Source of the DNA: Candidatus Latescibacterota bacterium
GTDB lineage: Bacteria > Krumholzibacteriota > Krumholzibacteriia > WVZY01 > JAKEHA01
Length of the DNA: 15,257 nt
Reading direction: 5' to 3'
Assembly: GCA_022615275.1 (NCBI GenBank)
Contig: JAKEHA010000014.1
Location: 1-15,257, forward strand
In this document: positions 8,813 to 15,191 of the stretch, in pieces
Numbering within the stretch: the first letter of the stretch is position 1
How the letters are laid out: every line of letters starts with the position of its first letter
Notes under the pieces: generated by a model
Database searches by the model: none
What the model saw: only the letters and a program-made list of their open reading frames with translations
What the model was told of the DNA's origin: nothing
Position numbers and translations under genes: made by a program

Positions 8813-9757
8813 TTAGTCGTCGCCCCCGTTGCAATCGGCCACGGTCGCGATTTGCGCGGTGTTGTTGTCGCTGAAGATATTCGATCCGTTGAAATCCTCG
8901 TACGCAAAGCTGAAATAGCGGATGGTATTGAATCGGAAGCGATTCTCGACCGACTCCGCGCTGGTCTGAATCCCGCCCCCGAAACCGCACAGGAGATTCG
9001 CGCTCACGACGTCGCGCTGTGGACCGGCCGGACCCTCGCCCATGGCCGGGTTGTAGCAGATGCCCAGGAGTCCGTTGGCGCCGCCGATTACGGAGTTCCA
9101 CGCGATGCGGTTTTCGAAGCTCCCGCCGCCCCGCACGAAGATACCGAGGTTGATTCCCTCGAGCTCGTTGCGGCGAACGCTGTTGCGGTAGCTGTTGACG
9201 AGGAGGATTCCGATCTGCGGCGGGTTTCCCGCCCCGGGATCCGCGAACTCGTCGCCGCCGTCTACGTCGACGCGACGCACGCACGACTTGGTGGTTCCCA
9301 AGAGCGCCACTCCGATTCCGAACGTCTCCAGATCGCCGCCGGACACGAGCACGTGCTCCACGTCATCCAACACGATGCCGCGCCCGGCCTTGTTGCCGGG
9401 ACCGGTGATGGTACGATGACCGAGATCGAGCCACACCCAATCGGAGCGAACGACGATGGCGTCTTCGCTCGCCGAGAAGTCGTTCGCGACGCGGTAGTAG
9501 CCCGGTGACGTGATCACCGTCGGCCCGGTGATGGTACCAAGTCCGCTACCGTTGGTAGCCTGGAGGGCGTCGCCATTCTTGGTGATCGCGTCGTCTTCCG
9601 ACTCGATCTCACGAGTGAGCGCCGCCATGAACTCCGGCGATGGCTCGGTGGCGACTTCGGCACTGGGGTTGGTCACATCTTCGGCGTCTTGACACCCCGA
9701 GAGAGCGAATCCCGCCAGCACAACCAGAAACGCGCATAACGATTTCGATTGACGCAT
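8813..9757 (-). CDS. Lipoprotein with predicted right-handed beta-helix fold
   Basis: A 314-residue lipoprotein: MRQSKSLCAFLVVLAGFALSGC has a lipobox (ALSG) and Cys22, followed by an acidic linker. From about residue 80 it has the repeating, Asn- and Gly-rich turns of parallel beta-helix proteins: ITSPGYYRVANDF, DAIVVRSDWVWLDLGHRTI, GRGIVLDDVEHVLVSGG, IGILLVNSYRNSVRRNEL, NLGIFVRGGGSFENRIAWN, SVENRFRFNTI. Such folds occur in polysaccharide lyases and in surface-binding proteins; I see no lyase catalytic motif, so the function is unknown. Start ATG 9757 has AAGGGAG upstream; the frame extends further to 9925 but only as a shadow of the divergent promoter region. It is transcribed away from the ECF sigma gene, and a SigR-like promoter faces it. 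Surface or periplasmic location is inferred. Confidence 0.8.
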   Translation of the reverse strand: MRQSKSLCAFLVVLAGFALSGCQDAEDVTNPSAEVATEPSPEFMAALTREIESEDDAITKNGDALQATNGSGLGTITGPTVITSPGYYRVANDFSASEDAIVVRSDWVWLDLGHRTITGPGNKAGRGIVLDDVEHVLVSGGDLETFGIGVALLGTTKSCVRRVDVDGGDEFADPGAGNPPQIGILLVNSYRNSVRRNELEGINLGIFVRGGGSFENRIAWNSVIGGANGLLGICYNPAMGEGPAGPQRDVVSANLLCGFGGGIQTSAESVENRFRFNTIRYFSFAYEDFNGSNIFSDNNTAQIATVADCNGGDD

Positions 9758-9800
9758 GGCGTCAACTCCCTTCAATTGGAGGAATATCGCGCAAGGTCGG

Positions 9801-9815
9801 GTCGGGAGACCCGAC
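9801..9815. repeat. Short hairpin in the leader of the lipoprotein gene
   Basis: GTCGGG (9801-9806), AGA, CCCGAC (9810-9815) is a perfect 6-bp hairpin with a 3-base loop. It lies inside the predicted 5' leader of the beta-helix lipoprotein transcript, between the SigR-like promoter and the ribosome-binding site. Possible RNA stability or regulatory element; role unknown. Confidence 0.4.
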
Positions 9816-9819
9816 TGCG

Positions 9820-9833
9820 CCTGATTAATCAGG
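9820..9833. promoter_or_regulatory. Perfect 14-bp palindrome, candidate operator
   Basis: CCTGATTAATCAGG is fully self-complementary. It sits seven bases before the TTGACT element of the ECF sigma promoter and just downstream of the predicted start of the opposing lipoprotein transcript. The AT-rich centre in GC-rich DNA resembles a dimer binding site. No regulator gene for it is in the window. Confidence 0.45.
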
Positions 9834-9840
9834 GCTGTAC

Positions 9841-9870
9841 TTGACTCAACAGTTCGACACGACCGATAAT
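9841..9870 (+). promoter_or_regulatory. Housekeeping-type promoter of the ECF sigma operon
   Basis: TTGACT (9841-9846), an 18-base spacer and GATAAT (9865-9870) match the sigma70 consensus at five of six positions each. The predicted start near 9877 leaves a leader of about 30 bases before ATG 9907. This is the best sigma70 match found in the window. Confidence 0.65.
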
Positions 9871-9874
9871 TCCC
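9848..9874 (-). promoter_or_regulatory. SigR-like ECF promoter facing the lipoprotein gene
   Basis: On the minus strand GGGAAT (9874-9869) is followed after exactly 18 bases by GTT (9850-9848). This equals the promoter pattern described for SigR-type ECF factors in Streptomyces (GGGAAT-N18-GTT). The sigma gene next door is SigR-like in its regions 2 and 4. The transcript would run into the beta-helix lipoprotein with a leader of about 80 bases. Its elements overlap those of the opposing sigma70-type promoter. Confidence 0.5.
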
Positions 9875-9906
9875 GCATCGTTTCCTTTTTTTGCATTTCT
9901 CTTCCA

Positions 9907-10476
9907 ATGACGCGCAGCGACACACAGAAACGAGCCGATTTCGAGACCGTGGCGGTTCCCTTGATGGGGGCGCTGTACCAGACCGCCCTGTCGCTCACGC
10001 GCCAGCCCGACGACGCTTCCGACATCGTGCAAGAGACTTTCCTGCGCGCGTATCGAACGTTCGACAATTTCCGCGCGGGAACGAACGCGCGGGCGTGGAT
10101 GTTTACGATTTTGTACTCGGTCTTTACGAACCGACGGAAGAAGGCTGGCCGTGAGGACGCCAACGTTCCGATCGAGGAGTTGGAGGCGAAATACTGGCAG
10201 TTCGCCGCCTCCGCGGGGCCGAGCCCGGACGAGGTGGACTTCGGGCAATTGAAGTCGGCGGAGGTCGAAGCGGCGCTCAACGCGTTGCCGGAGACGTTCC
10301 GATCCGCCGTGCTCATGGTGGATGTGAACGAATTCTCGTATGACGAGGCCGCGGCCGCGCTGGCGTGCCCGGTGGGAACGCTGCGGTCGCGACTGTTTCG
10401 TGCCCGGCGGTTGCTCGCCGCGGCCTTGCACGATTACGCCCGGCGAGAGGGCTACACGAGGTCGAAGGAACGGTGA
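9907..10476 (+). CDS. ECF-type RNA polymerase sigma factor (SigR/RpoE-like)
   Basis: Directs RNA polymerase to stress-type promoters. The 189-residue protein has region 2 at about residues 20-78 (ALYQTALSLTRQPDDASDIVQETFLRAYRTF and the -10 recognition segment AWMFTILYSVFTNRRKK) and region 4 at about 120-172 (LPETFRSAVLMVDVNEFSY, then the helix-turn-helix ending GTLRSRLFRARRLL). The TRQPDDASDIVQETF and EGTN/AGTN-AW pattern resembles SigR-type factors paired with zinc anti-sigma proteins. Start ATG 9907 is chosen because the in-frame TTG at 9841 coincides with the promoter; no strong Shine-Dalgarno precedes 9907, and the upstream sequence is pyrimidine-rich. Its stop overlaps the anti-sigma start by four bases, the usual layout of such pairs. 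Confidence 0.93.
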   Translation: MTRSDTQKRADFETVAVPLMGALYQTALSLTRQPDDASDIVQETFLRAYRTFDNFRAGTNARAWMFTILYSVFTNRRKKAGREDANVPIEELEAKYWQFAASAGPSPDEVDFGQLKSAEVEAALNALPETFRSAVLMVDVNEFSYDEAAAALACPVGTLRSRLFRARRLLAAALHDYARREGYTRSKER

Positions 10477-11276
10477 ATAGAACCAATCATCCTCACGACG
10501 AGCTGCAGTTGCTGCTCGATGAGCGCCTCGACGCCGCCGCGCACGCGCGCGTGGAAGCACATCTAAGCACGTGTTCGCAGTGCCGTCGCGAGCTGGAGGC
10601 GTTGCGTTGGACGCAGCGTGCGGCCCGCGGCCTCAACCGACCGGACGCGACCGCACCGCCGGAAGTCGCCGCGCGCGTGTTCGCGGCGCTCGACGAGGAG
10701 GATCGCCGCGCTTCGCCGTCGGCTCACCCCGAACGCACGCAGCGCGGTTCGCGCCTCCTGCCGGCGCTGGGGATCGCGGTCGCCGCCGTGATCGCGCTGG
10801 CAATCGTGTTCCTGCGACCTTCCGGCTTCGACCCGACCCAGAACGCGGCGGACGACCTCGTCCGTTACGCGACGGCCACGCTCGCGCTCGATCTCGAAAC
10901 CAAGAATCCCCAGGAGCTGGAACAGTTCTTCGCGGACGGACGGATCGCTTTCCCGACGCGCGTCTTCGATTTCGGAATGATGAACTTCGAGCTGACGGGG
11001 GGACGCGTCCATGACATCGACGGCCGCCGCAGCGCGCTGTTCGCGTACACCTCTGCGTCCGGCGGGCACATCATCTGCCAGATGTACGAGGGAGGTGTGT
11101 CGGAGCTGCCGGACGGCTTCGAGCGCCACGTCGACGACGGGATCGAGTTTCGCGTGTATCGCCGCGGCACTTCGACGCTCGTGTTCTGGCAGGAGGGTCC
11201 GCTGGTGTGCGTGCTGGCCTCCGACGGCGATCCGGGCGAAGCGCTCGCGTTCGCACGGGCGAAGGCGCAGGTGTGA
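10473..11276 (+). CDS. Membrane-bound zinc-finger anti-sigma factor
   Basis: Partner that holds the ECF sigma factor inactive at the inner membrane. The N-terminus has the ZAS zinc motif H30-x3-C34-x2-C37 (VEAHLSTCSQC), followed by a helical arm. One membrane helix lies at about residues 95-114 (LPALGIAVAAVIALAIVF), leaving about 150 residues outside the cytoplasm. That outer domain (from about FDPTQNAADDLVRYATA) shows a mixed alpha/beta pattern with segments FDFGMMNFELTGGRV, ALFAYTSASGGHIICQMYEGG and GTSTLVFWQEGPLVCVLASDG; I do not recognise a sensor family. Start GTG 10473 overlaps the sigma stop (GTGA) and follows AAGGA. Total length 267 residues. Confidence 0.9.
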   Translation: MNRTNHPHDELQLLLDERLDAAAHARVEAHLSTCSQCRRELEALRWTQRAARGLNRPDATAPPEVAARVFAALDEEDRRASPSAHPERTQRGSRLLPALGIAVAAVIALAIVFLRPSGFDPTQNAADDLVRYATATLALDLETKNPQELEQFFADGRIAFPTRVFDFGMMNFELTGGRVHDIDGRRSALFAYTSASGGHIICQMYEGGVSELPDGFERHVDDGIEFRVYRRGTSTLVFWQEGPLVCVLASDGDPGEALAFARAKAQV

Positions 11277-11390
11277 CTTCCGAGTTCTCGCCGAAGAACA
11301 GCATCGCCATGGCGATCGCGATCCAGTAAGTGGCGCGCTTTCGCTGGACAAGCTGGTGCCCCGCAGGTCGTCCCGCTCGCGCTGATTCAA

Positions 11391-11939
11391 CTAGCTGCCG
11401 GCGGATACTTCGCGTGCGACCTGGGCGCGCGCCACGAACGCGAAGACGAAAAACATCGCCGTGCCCACCCAACCCGCCAGCGTGAACGATTCGTTCGCAT
11501 ACAGTCCGATCATGACGCCGGCCATGATCATGCCGCCGCCGAGGACGTAGAAGGCGCGCATCCCGTAGAGAAACACGAACGGGAGATAGTGCGCTCCGAC
11601 GATCACCAGCATCGCGGGGTAGAACCAATTGAGCTTGTAGAGTGCCGCGCCACCGACAACCGGAAGCGCGAACGGAATCGTGAACGCGACCTGCATGGCG
11701 AGCTTGTCCAGCGGATTCTCCTTGGAGAGCGAGCCGCGTCCGCGCGTCAGTTTGAGGAGCGCGCTCGTCACCGGGAAGATGAGCATGCCACCGAGTGTCA
11801 GCGCGATGATGCCGGCTCGCGGCGAACGGATCGTGGCAAGCGTCGTCGAAACCGCCCACAACGTGCCGGACACCAATCCCCCGATGAACCCGCCTTGAAA
11901 GACAGTTCGAACTTCACGTTGGGCATCGGCAATCTGCAC
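11391..11939 (-). CDS. DUF7010-like integral membrane protein
   Basis: A 182-residue protein with about five to six hydrophobic helices. The order GGFIGGLVSGTLWAV, RAGIIALTLGGMLIFPVT, GSLSKENPLDKLAMQ, YKLNWFYPAMLVIVGAHYLPF and LYGMRAFYVLGG resembles the family DUF7010, whose role is unknown; this match is from memory of the family. The start is GTG 11939, supported by AAGGAG at 11952-11947 seven bases upstream; that site overlaps the stop codon of the preceding HAD gene, so the two are one transcription unit and probably translated together. Convergent with the anti-sigma gene. The 114 bases between them (11277-11390) hold only a 14-bp palindrome at 11303-11316. Confidence 0.8.
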   Translation of the reverse strand: MQIADAQREVRTVFQGGFIGGLVSGTLWAVSTTLATIRSPRAGIIALTLGGMLIFPVTSALLKLTRGRGSLSKENPLDKLAMQVAFTIPFALPVVGGAALYKLNWFYPAMLVIVGAHYLPFVFLYGMRAFYVLGGGMIMAGVMIGLYANESFTLAGWVGTAMFFVFAFVARAQVAREVSAGS

Positions 11940-11950
11940 GACAGGGCTCC

Positions 11951-12628
11951 TTATGAGAACGCGGGGTGTTCCAACGAATCGGCCAGATCATCCACCAGCC
12001 ACATCGGCTTGACCGCCTCCAGCTCCGCCCGCGACGTTCGACCCGTCGCGACGGCGAGGCAGGCGATCCCGTGCGCGCGCGCGCACGCGACATCGAGCAC
12101 GGAGTCGCCGACGATCATCGTCTCGTCGGGGTGGAATCGCCGCTGGGTGGCCTGGAGCGCGCGCTCGAGCGCGATTGGCGGCAGGTCGTTGCGGTCGAAC
12201 ACGTCGTCCCCGAAGCTCCCGAACCCGAAATAGCGATTGAGGTCGTCGCGCGAGAGCTTGATGCGAGCGCCGCGCTCGAAATTGCCGGTGAGAAGCGCCA
12301 GCACGACGTCGTCGCGTACCGCGAGGTGTTCGAGAAGCGGCGCGATACCGGGGAGCACGCGCATGCGCTCGCGCACCAGGCCGCGGTCCAGCGTGTCGAG
12401 ATACTCGTCTTTCAAACGCGGGAGGACCGCGAGGACCTCGTCGCGCGAACGGCCGGCGGCCGTCATGAGGTCGACAATGATGCGCGTGTCGGTCTTCCCC
12501 GAGAAGTCGTACTCGTCGATGGGGCCGGTTTCGCCGAAAACGGCGTGCAGCGCGGTTCCGAAGGCGGTACGCGCCTGTCCGCCGCAGTCGACCAGCGTCC
12601 CGTCGATGTCGAAGAGAATGAGTTTCAT
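11951..12628 (-). CDS. HAD-superfamily hydrolase (phosphoglycolate phosphatase-like)
   Basis: Cytoplasmic phosphatase of the haloacid dehalogenase superfamily, 225 residues. Motif I is FDIDGTLVD at the N-terminus with the nucleophile and acid/base aspartates, motif II is LALLTGN, and motif IV is VGDSVLDVACARA, which binds the metal. A helical C1-type cap lies between motif I and motif II, as in phosphoglycolate phosphatases and beta-phosphoglucomutases; the substrate cannot be told. Start ATG 12628 is the only one that keeps motif I at the N-terminus; longer open frames upstream run through the divergent intergenic gap. No good Shine-Dalgarno is seen. First gene of a pair with the DUF7010-like protein, divergent from the permease cluster. 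Confidence 0.88.
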   Translation of the reverse strand: MKLILFDIDGTLVDCGGQARTAFGTALHAVFGETGPIDEYDFSGKTDTRIIVDLMTAAGRSRDEVLAVLPRLKDEYLDTLDRGLVRERMRVLPGIAPLLEHLAVRDDVVLALLTGNFERGARIKLSRDDLNRYFGFGSFGDDVFDRNDLPPIALERALQATQRRFHPDETMIVGDSVLDVACARAHGIACLAVATGRTSRAELEAVKPMWLVDDLADSLEHPAFS

Positions 12629-12653
12629 GGCTTGTCTTGGCTGGTGTGCGTTC

Positions 12654-12682
12654 GTACCTTGATTCGAGCGAACGCTTGGTAC
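12654..12682. promoter_or_regulatory. Imperfect dyad in a divergent promoter gap
   Basis: Outer arms GTACC (12654-12658) and GGTAC (12678-12682) enclose TTCG AG CGAA (12664-12673) at the centre. It occupies the 65-base gap between the HAD gene and the first permease, where both promoters must lie, so it could be an operator. A weak plus-strand promoter (TTGATT, 15 bases, TACAAA) overlaps it. Arms are short; chance occurrence is possible. Confidence 0.25.
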
Positions 12683-12693
12683 AAAGTACGCCC

Positions 12694-13530
12694 GTGAGAC
12701 GATTTCTGCAATTCGTGTTCCTGGGGCTCGGTCTGGGTGCGGCGGTCGCCCCGACGGCGCGGGCGGCGGCGGCGCGCATTCTGGTCGAGCCGTCTCTGGC
12801 GCGCGCATTCTCGCTCGCGGAGGGCGACACGGTCTCGCTGCGATTGACCGGCGAGGGCGGCGAGGGGCGGCCGTTCGTCGTGGCGGGCACGTTTACGCCA
12901 CCCCCTGATCCCGCGGGCATCAGTCGGACGAGCAAGTCGGCGTGGGTGGGTCTCACCGATCTCGAAGCACTCACGGGCCGGCGCGACCGTGTGAGCCGCT
13001 TCGTCCTCGCTGTAGCACCCGGCGCCGACGTCGACTCGATGGTGGCGGCTCTGAACACGGCGCAGCTCGGCTACACCGCCTACCGCGCCGACGACATCGC
13101 CCGGCGATCGTCGCGAACATTCGTGGTCATCTCGAACTTCCACAAGGCGATCTCGTTCCTGTCGATACTGGCCGGGTCGGCGTTCCTCGCCGCCATCGTG
13201 CTGCTGCAAGTCCAGGAGCTACGCAAGTCGCTCGGCGTCCTGCGCGTGCTCGGTTTCTCGCGCACGCGCATCTATACAACCGTGGTCGGCGAGACCGTGC
13301 TCCTCGCCAACGTGGGCGCGACCGTGGGCGTGCTGCTCGCGCTCGTCGTCTCGCGCGGCGTCAACGGGTACTACCGGCGCTACTTCGATACCGACCTGGT
13401 GTTCTCGAGCGTCACCGGGTCGCACGTCGCCCTCGCGCTCGGCGTCGCCACCGTCGTCGGCGTGGCAGTGGGTTCGCTGGCGACGACGTATCTGTTCAAA
13501 CTCCGCGTGAACGAGGTGCTGGGCCGATGA
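12694..13530 (+). CDS. Short FtsX/MacB-type ABC transporter permease
   Basis: Inner-membrane permease of the FtsX/MacB/LolCE kind, 278 residues. After a hydrophobic N-terminus (residues 4-20) and PTARA, it has part of an extracytoplasmic domain (ILVEPSLARAFSLAEGDTV ... FVVAGTF ... WVGLTDLEALTG), then the FtsX domain with helices at about 152-172, 196-219 and 243-264 and the family coupling segment ELRKSLGVLRVLGFSRTRIY. Compared with the next gene the domain begins at the ILLDE-equivalent point, so roughly 105-110 residues of the usual outer domain are absent and the N-terminus looks like a signal peptide. Start GTG 12694 has no Shine-Dalgarno, so it may be leaderless or misplaced; no better start is seen. 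It overlaps the next permease by four bases (ATGA). Confidence 0.8.
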   Translation: MRRFLQFVFLGLGLGAAVAPTARAAAARILVEPSLARAFSLAEGDTVSLRLTGEGGEGRPFVVAGTFTPPPDPAGISRTSKSAWVGLTDLEALTGRRDRVSRFVLAVAPGADVDSMVAALNTAQLGYTAYRADDIARRSSRTFVVISNFHKAISFLSILAGSAFLAAIVLLQVQELRKSLGVLRVLGFSRTRIYTTVVGETVLLANVGATVGVLLALVVSRGVNGYYRRYFDTDLVFSSVTGSHVALALGVATVVGVAVGSLATTYLFKLRVNEVLGR

Positions 13531-14822
13531 TGGTACGCGTCGCGCTTCGTAACGTGATGCGCCACCGCCTGCGCACCGCGTTCACGGTGACCGCACTCGC
13601 GACCGCGGTGGCGTTGCTCGCCGACATGCTGATGCTCTCGAGCGGAATGGAGAAGACGTTCTACCGGGTGTTGTCTTCGGTCGGGTACGAAGTACGCGTG
13701 TGCCCGCTGGGCACGCTCCCCTTCGCGACCGACGCCTTGATCGCCGAAAGCGCACGCGTCACCCGCGCCCTCGACGCCGACGAACGCGTCGAGCGCTGGC
13801 TGCGCGTTTTGGGTGCGACCCTCTTCGCCGACTCGACCTCGCTGTTCGCAATGGGGCTAGACGGCCGTGATCAATCGTTGTACACGGTGGTGCGCGGCGT
13901 CGACATCGACCGCCCGCGCGACGACGGCCGTACTTCCATTCTATTGGACGAAAATGCCGCGGCTGCGCTGGGTGTCGACGTTGGGGACAACGTCTCATTG
14001 AGCGGTGGTGCACCCGGAATACTTCGCGCGTTTGCGACGGGTGGCGCCGAGCCGGGGCCCCCGGGGCCTCGGCCACGGGGTGGCAAGGCGTCAGGCCCCG
14101 GAGCAAACGCACTAGAGGGAGATTACGAACAACGCTACATCGTCGCCGGCATCATCGACGTCGAGTTCGATCTCGCGCAGCAGCGCACCCTCGTTCTGCC
14201 CCTCGAGGCCCTGCACCGCATTCGTCCGGAGACCCGCGACGCCGCGTCCTTCGTGCTGGCGAAGCTCCGTGCTCCGACCAACGACTTTTTCGCACCCCTC
14301 GATGAGCAACGCGCCGTCGCCGCGTCACTCGCCGGACAGTTCCCCGAGCTGTCCACCTACTCCATCGATGCCCTAATGGAGGCGCTGCAAGGACAGCTCG
14401 CGTATTTCAAGCAGTTCGCGCTGATTCTGTCGACCATCAGCGTGTTCATCACGTTCCTGTTGATCGCGGTCGTGCTGACCATCGGTGTGGGCGAGCGGCG
14501 CGGCGAGATCGCGGCGCTGCGCAGCATGGGTTTTCGCCGTTCGTCGGTGCGCGGGATGGTGCTCGGCGAAAGTGCCGTCCTGCTCGCGCTGGGTGCGGTG
14601 CTCGGCTCGGTGCTCGGTTGGTTCCTGGCGGGCTATCTCGACCGCATTCTCACGCAATCGCCCAGCCTCCCGGCCGGCTATCGCTTCTTCATCCCCGCGC
14701 CGCGCGAGATCGCGCTCGCCGTGTTGATCACAGGCGTGGCCGGAGCCGCGGCCGCGCTCCTGCCGGCCGTGTTCGCGTCGCGCGTCGATATTCCGCGCAC
14801 CTTGCACGAGGAGGTCGTGTAG
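13527..14822 (+). CDS. FtsX/MacB-type ABC transporter permease, full length
   Basis: A 431-residue permease with the complete four-helix MacB/LolCE layout: cytoplasmic start VRVALRNVMRHRLRTAFTV, helix 1 at about residues 17-37, a large outer domain (38-290), then FtsX helices at about 295-318, 343-366 and 391-413, with the coupling segment VGERRGEIAALRSMGFRRSSVRGMVLGE. The outer domain has a Gly/Pro-rich insertion (about residues 172-190). These permeases use ATPase strokes to move or extract substrates such as lipoproteins or drugs at the membrane surface rather than to carry them across. Start ATG 13527 overlaps the stop of the short permease; an adjacent ATG at 13530 is also in frame. It ends one base before the ATPase start, so the three genes form an operon. 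Confidence 0.93.
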   Translation: MMVRVALRNVMRHRLRTAFTVTALATAVALLADMLMLSSGMEKTFYRVLSSVGYEVRVCPLGTLPFATDALIAESARVTRALDADERVERWLRVLGATLFADSTSLFAMGLDGRDQSLYTVVRGVDIDRPRDDGRTSILLDENAAAALGVDVGDNVSLSGGAPGILRAFATGGAEPGPPGPRPRGGKASGPGANALEGDYEQRYIVAGIIDVEFDLAQQRTLVLPLEALHRIRPETRDAASFVLAKLRAPTNDFFAPLDEQRAVAASLAGQFPELSTYSIDALMEALQGQLAYFKQFALILSTISVFITFLLIAVVLTIGVGERRGEIAALRSMGFRRSSVRGMVLGESAVLLALGAVLGSVLGWFLAGYLDRILTQSPSLPAGYRFFIPAPREIALAVLITGVAGAAAALLPAVFASRVDIPRTLHEEVV

Positions 14823-15191
14823 ATGAGCGGCCTCGTCATTCGTGCGATCGGCGTCGGCAAGACCTATCGCGTGGGCGCGTCGGTGGTCGAAGCCGTGCGC
14901 GCGTTCGACCTCGAAGTGAAGCGCGGCGAGTTCGTCACCCTCATGGGCCCGAGCGGGTGCGGCAAGAGCACGCTGCTGAATCTCTTCGGGTGCATCGACA
15001 CGCCCAGCTCCGGCCGCCTCGAGGTCTTCGGTAGCGACGTCGCCGCGATGACCGAAGCGCAACGCGCCTCGGTGCGCCTGCATCGCGTCGGCTTCGTGTT
15101 CCAGCGCTTCTATCTGCTTCCCGTGCTGACGGCGCTCGAGAACGTCGAGCTGCCGATGATCGAAGCGCGACCGAGTTTAGCGAGTTCGTAG
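14823..15191 (+). CDS. ABC transporter ATP-binding protein, LolD/MacB type (truncated)
   Basis: ATPase for the two permeases, starting directly at the base after the permease stop. It has GKTYRVG, the Walker A motif GPSGCGKST, the LolD-like GxIDTPSSGRLEVFG segment and the Q-loop region VGFVFQRFYLLPVLTALENVELPMIEA. About 115 residues, to base 15167, match the family; then RPSLASS and a stop at 15191 follow, and the signature LSGGQ, Walker B and H-loop are missing. A whole protein would have about 225 residues. The sequence beyond the break encodes an unrelated protein on the other strand, so the gene is cut by a joint (assembly chimera or rearrangement), not by a simple frameshift. Confidence 0.9.
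   Translation: MSGLVIRAIGVGKTYRVGASVVEAVRAFDLEVKRGEFVTLMGPSGCGKSTLLNLFGCIDTPSSGRLEVFGSDVAAMTEAQRASVRLHRVGFVFQRFYLLPVLTALENVELPMIEARPSLASS

Noticed and set aside
9841..9906. TTG 9841 as start of the ECF sigma factor
   Set aside because: The extension encodes the promoter region (TTGACT-N18-GATAAT) and has no family content; ATG 9907 gives the usual N-terminus.
11303..11316. 14-bp palindrome ATCGCCATGGCGAT between convergent genes
   Set aside because: Short, no T-tract, and similar GC-rich self-complementary runs are expected by chance; not enough to call a terminator.
11277..11350. Minus-strand stretch reading KRATYWIAIAMAMLFFGENS, like a membrane helix
   Set aside because: It lies mostly in the short convergent gap, has no start codon with a ribosome site, and its frame continues as nonsense antisense to the anti-sigma gene. 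Could be a gene remnant but unsupported.
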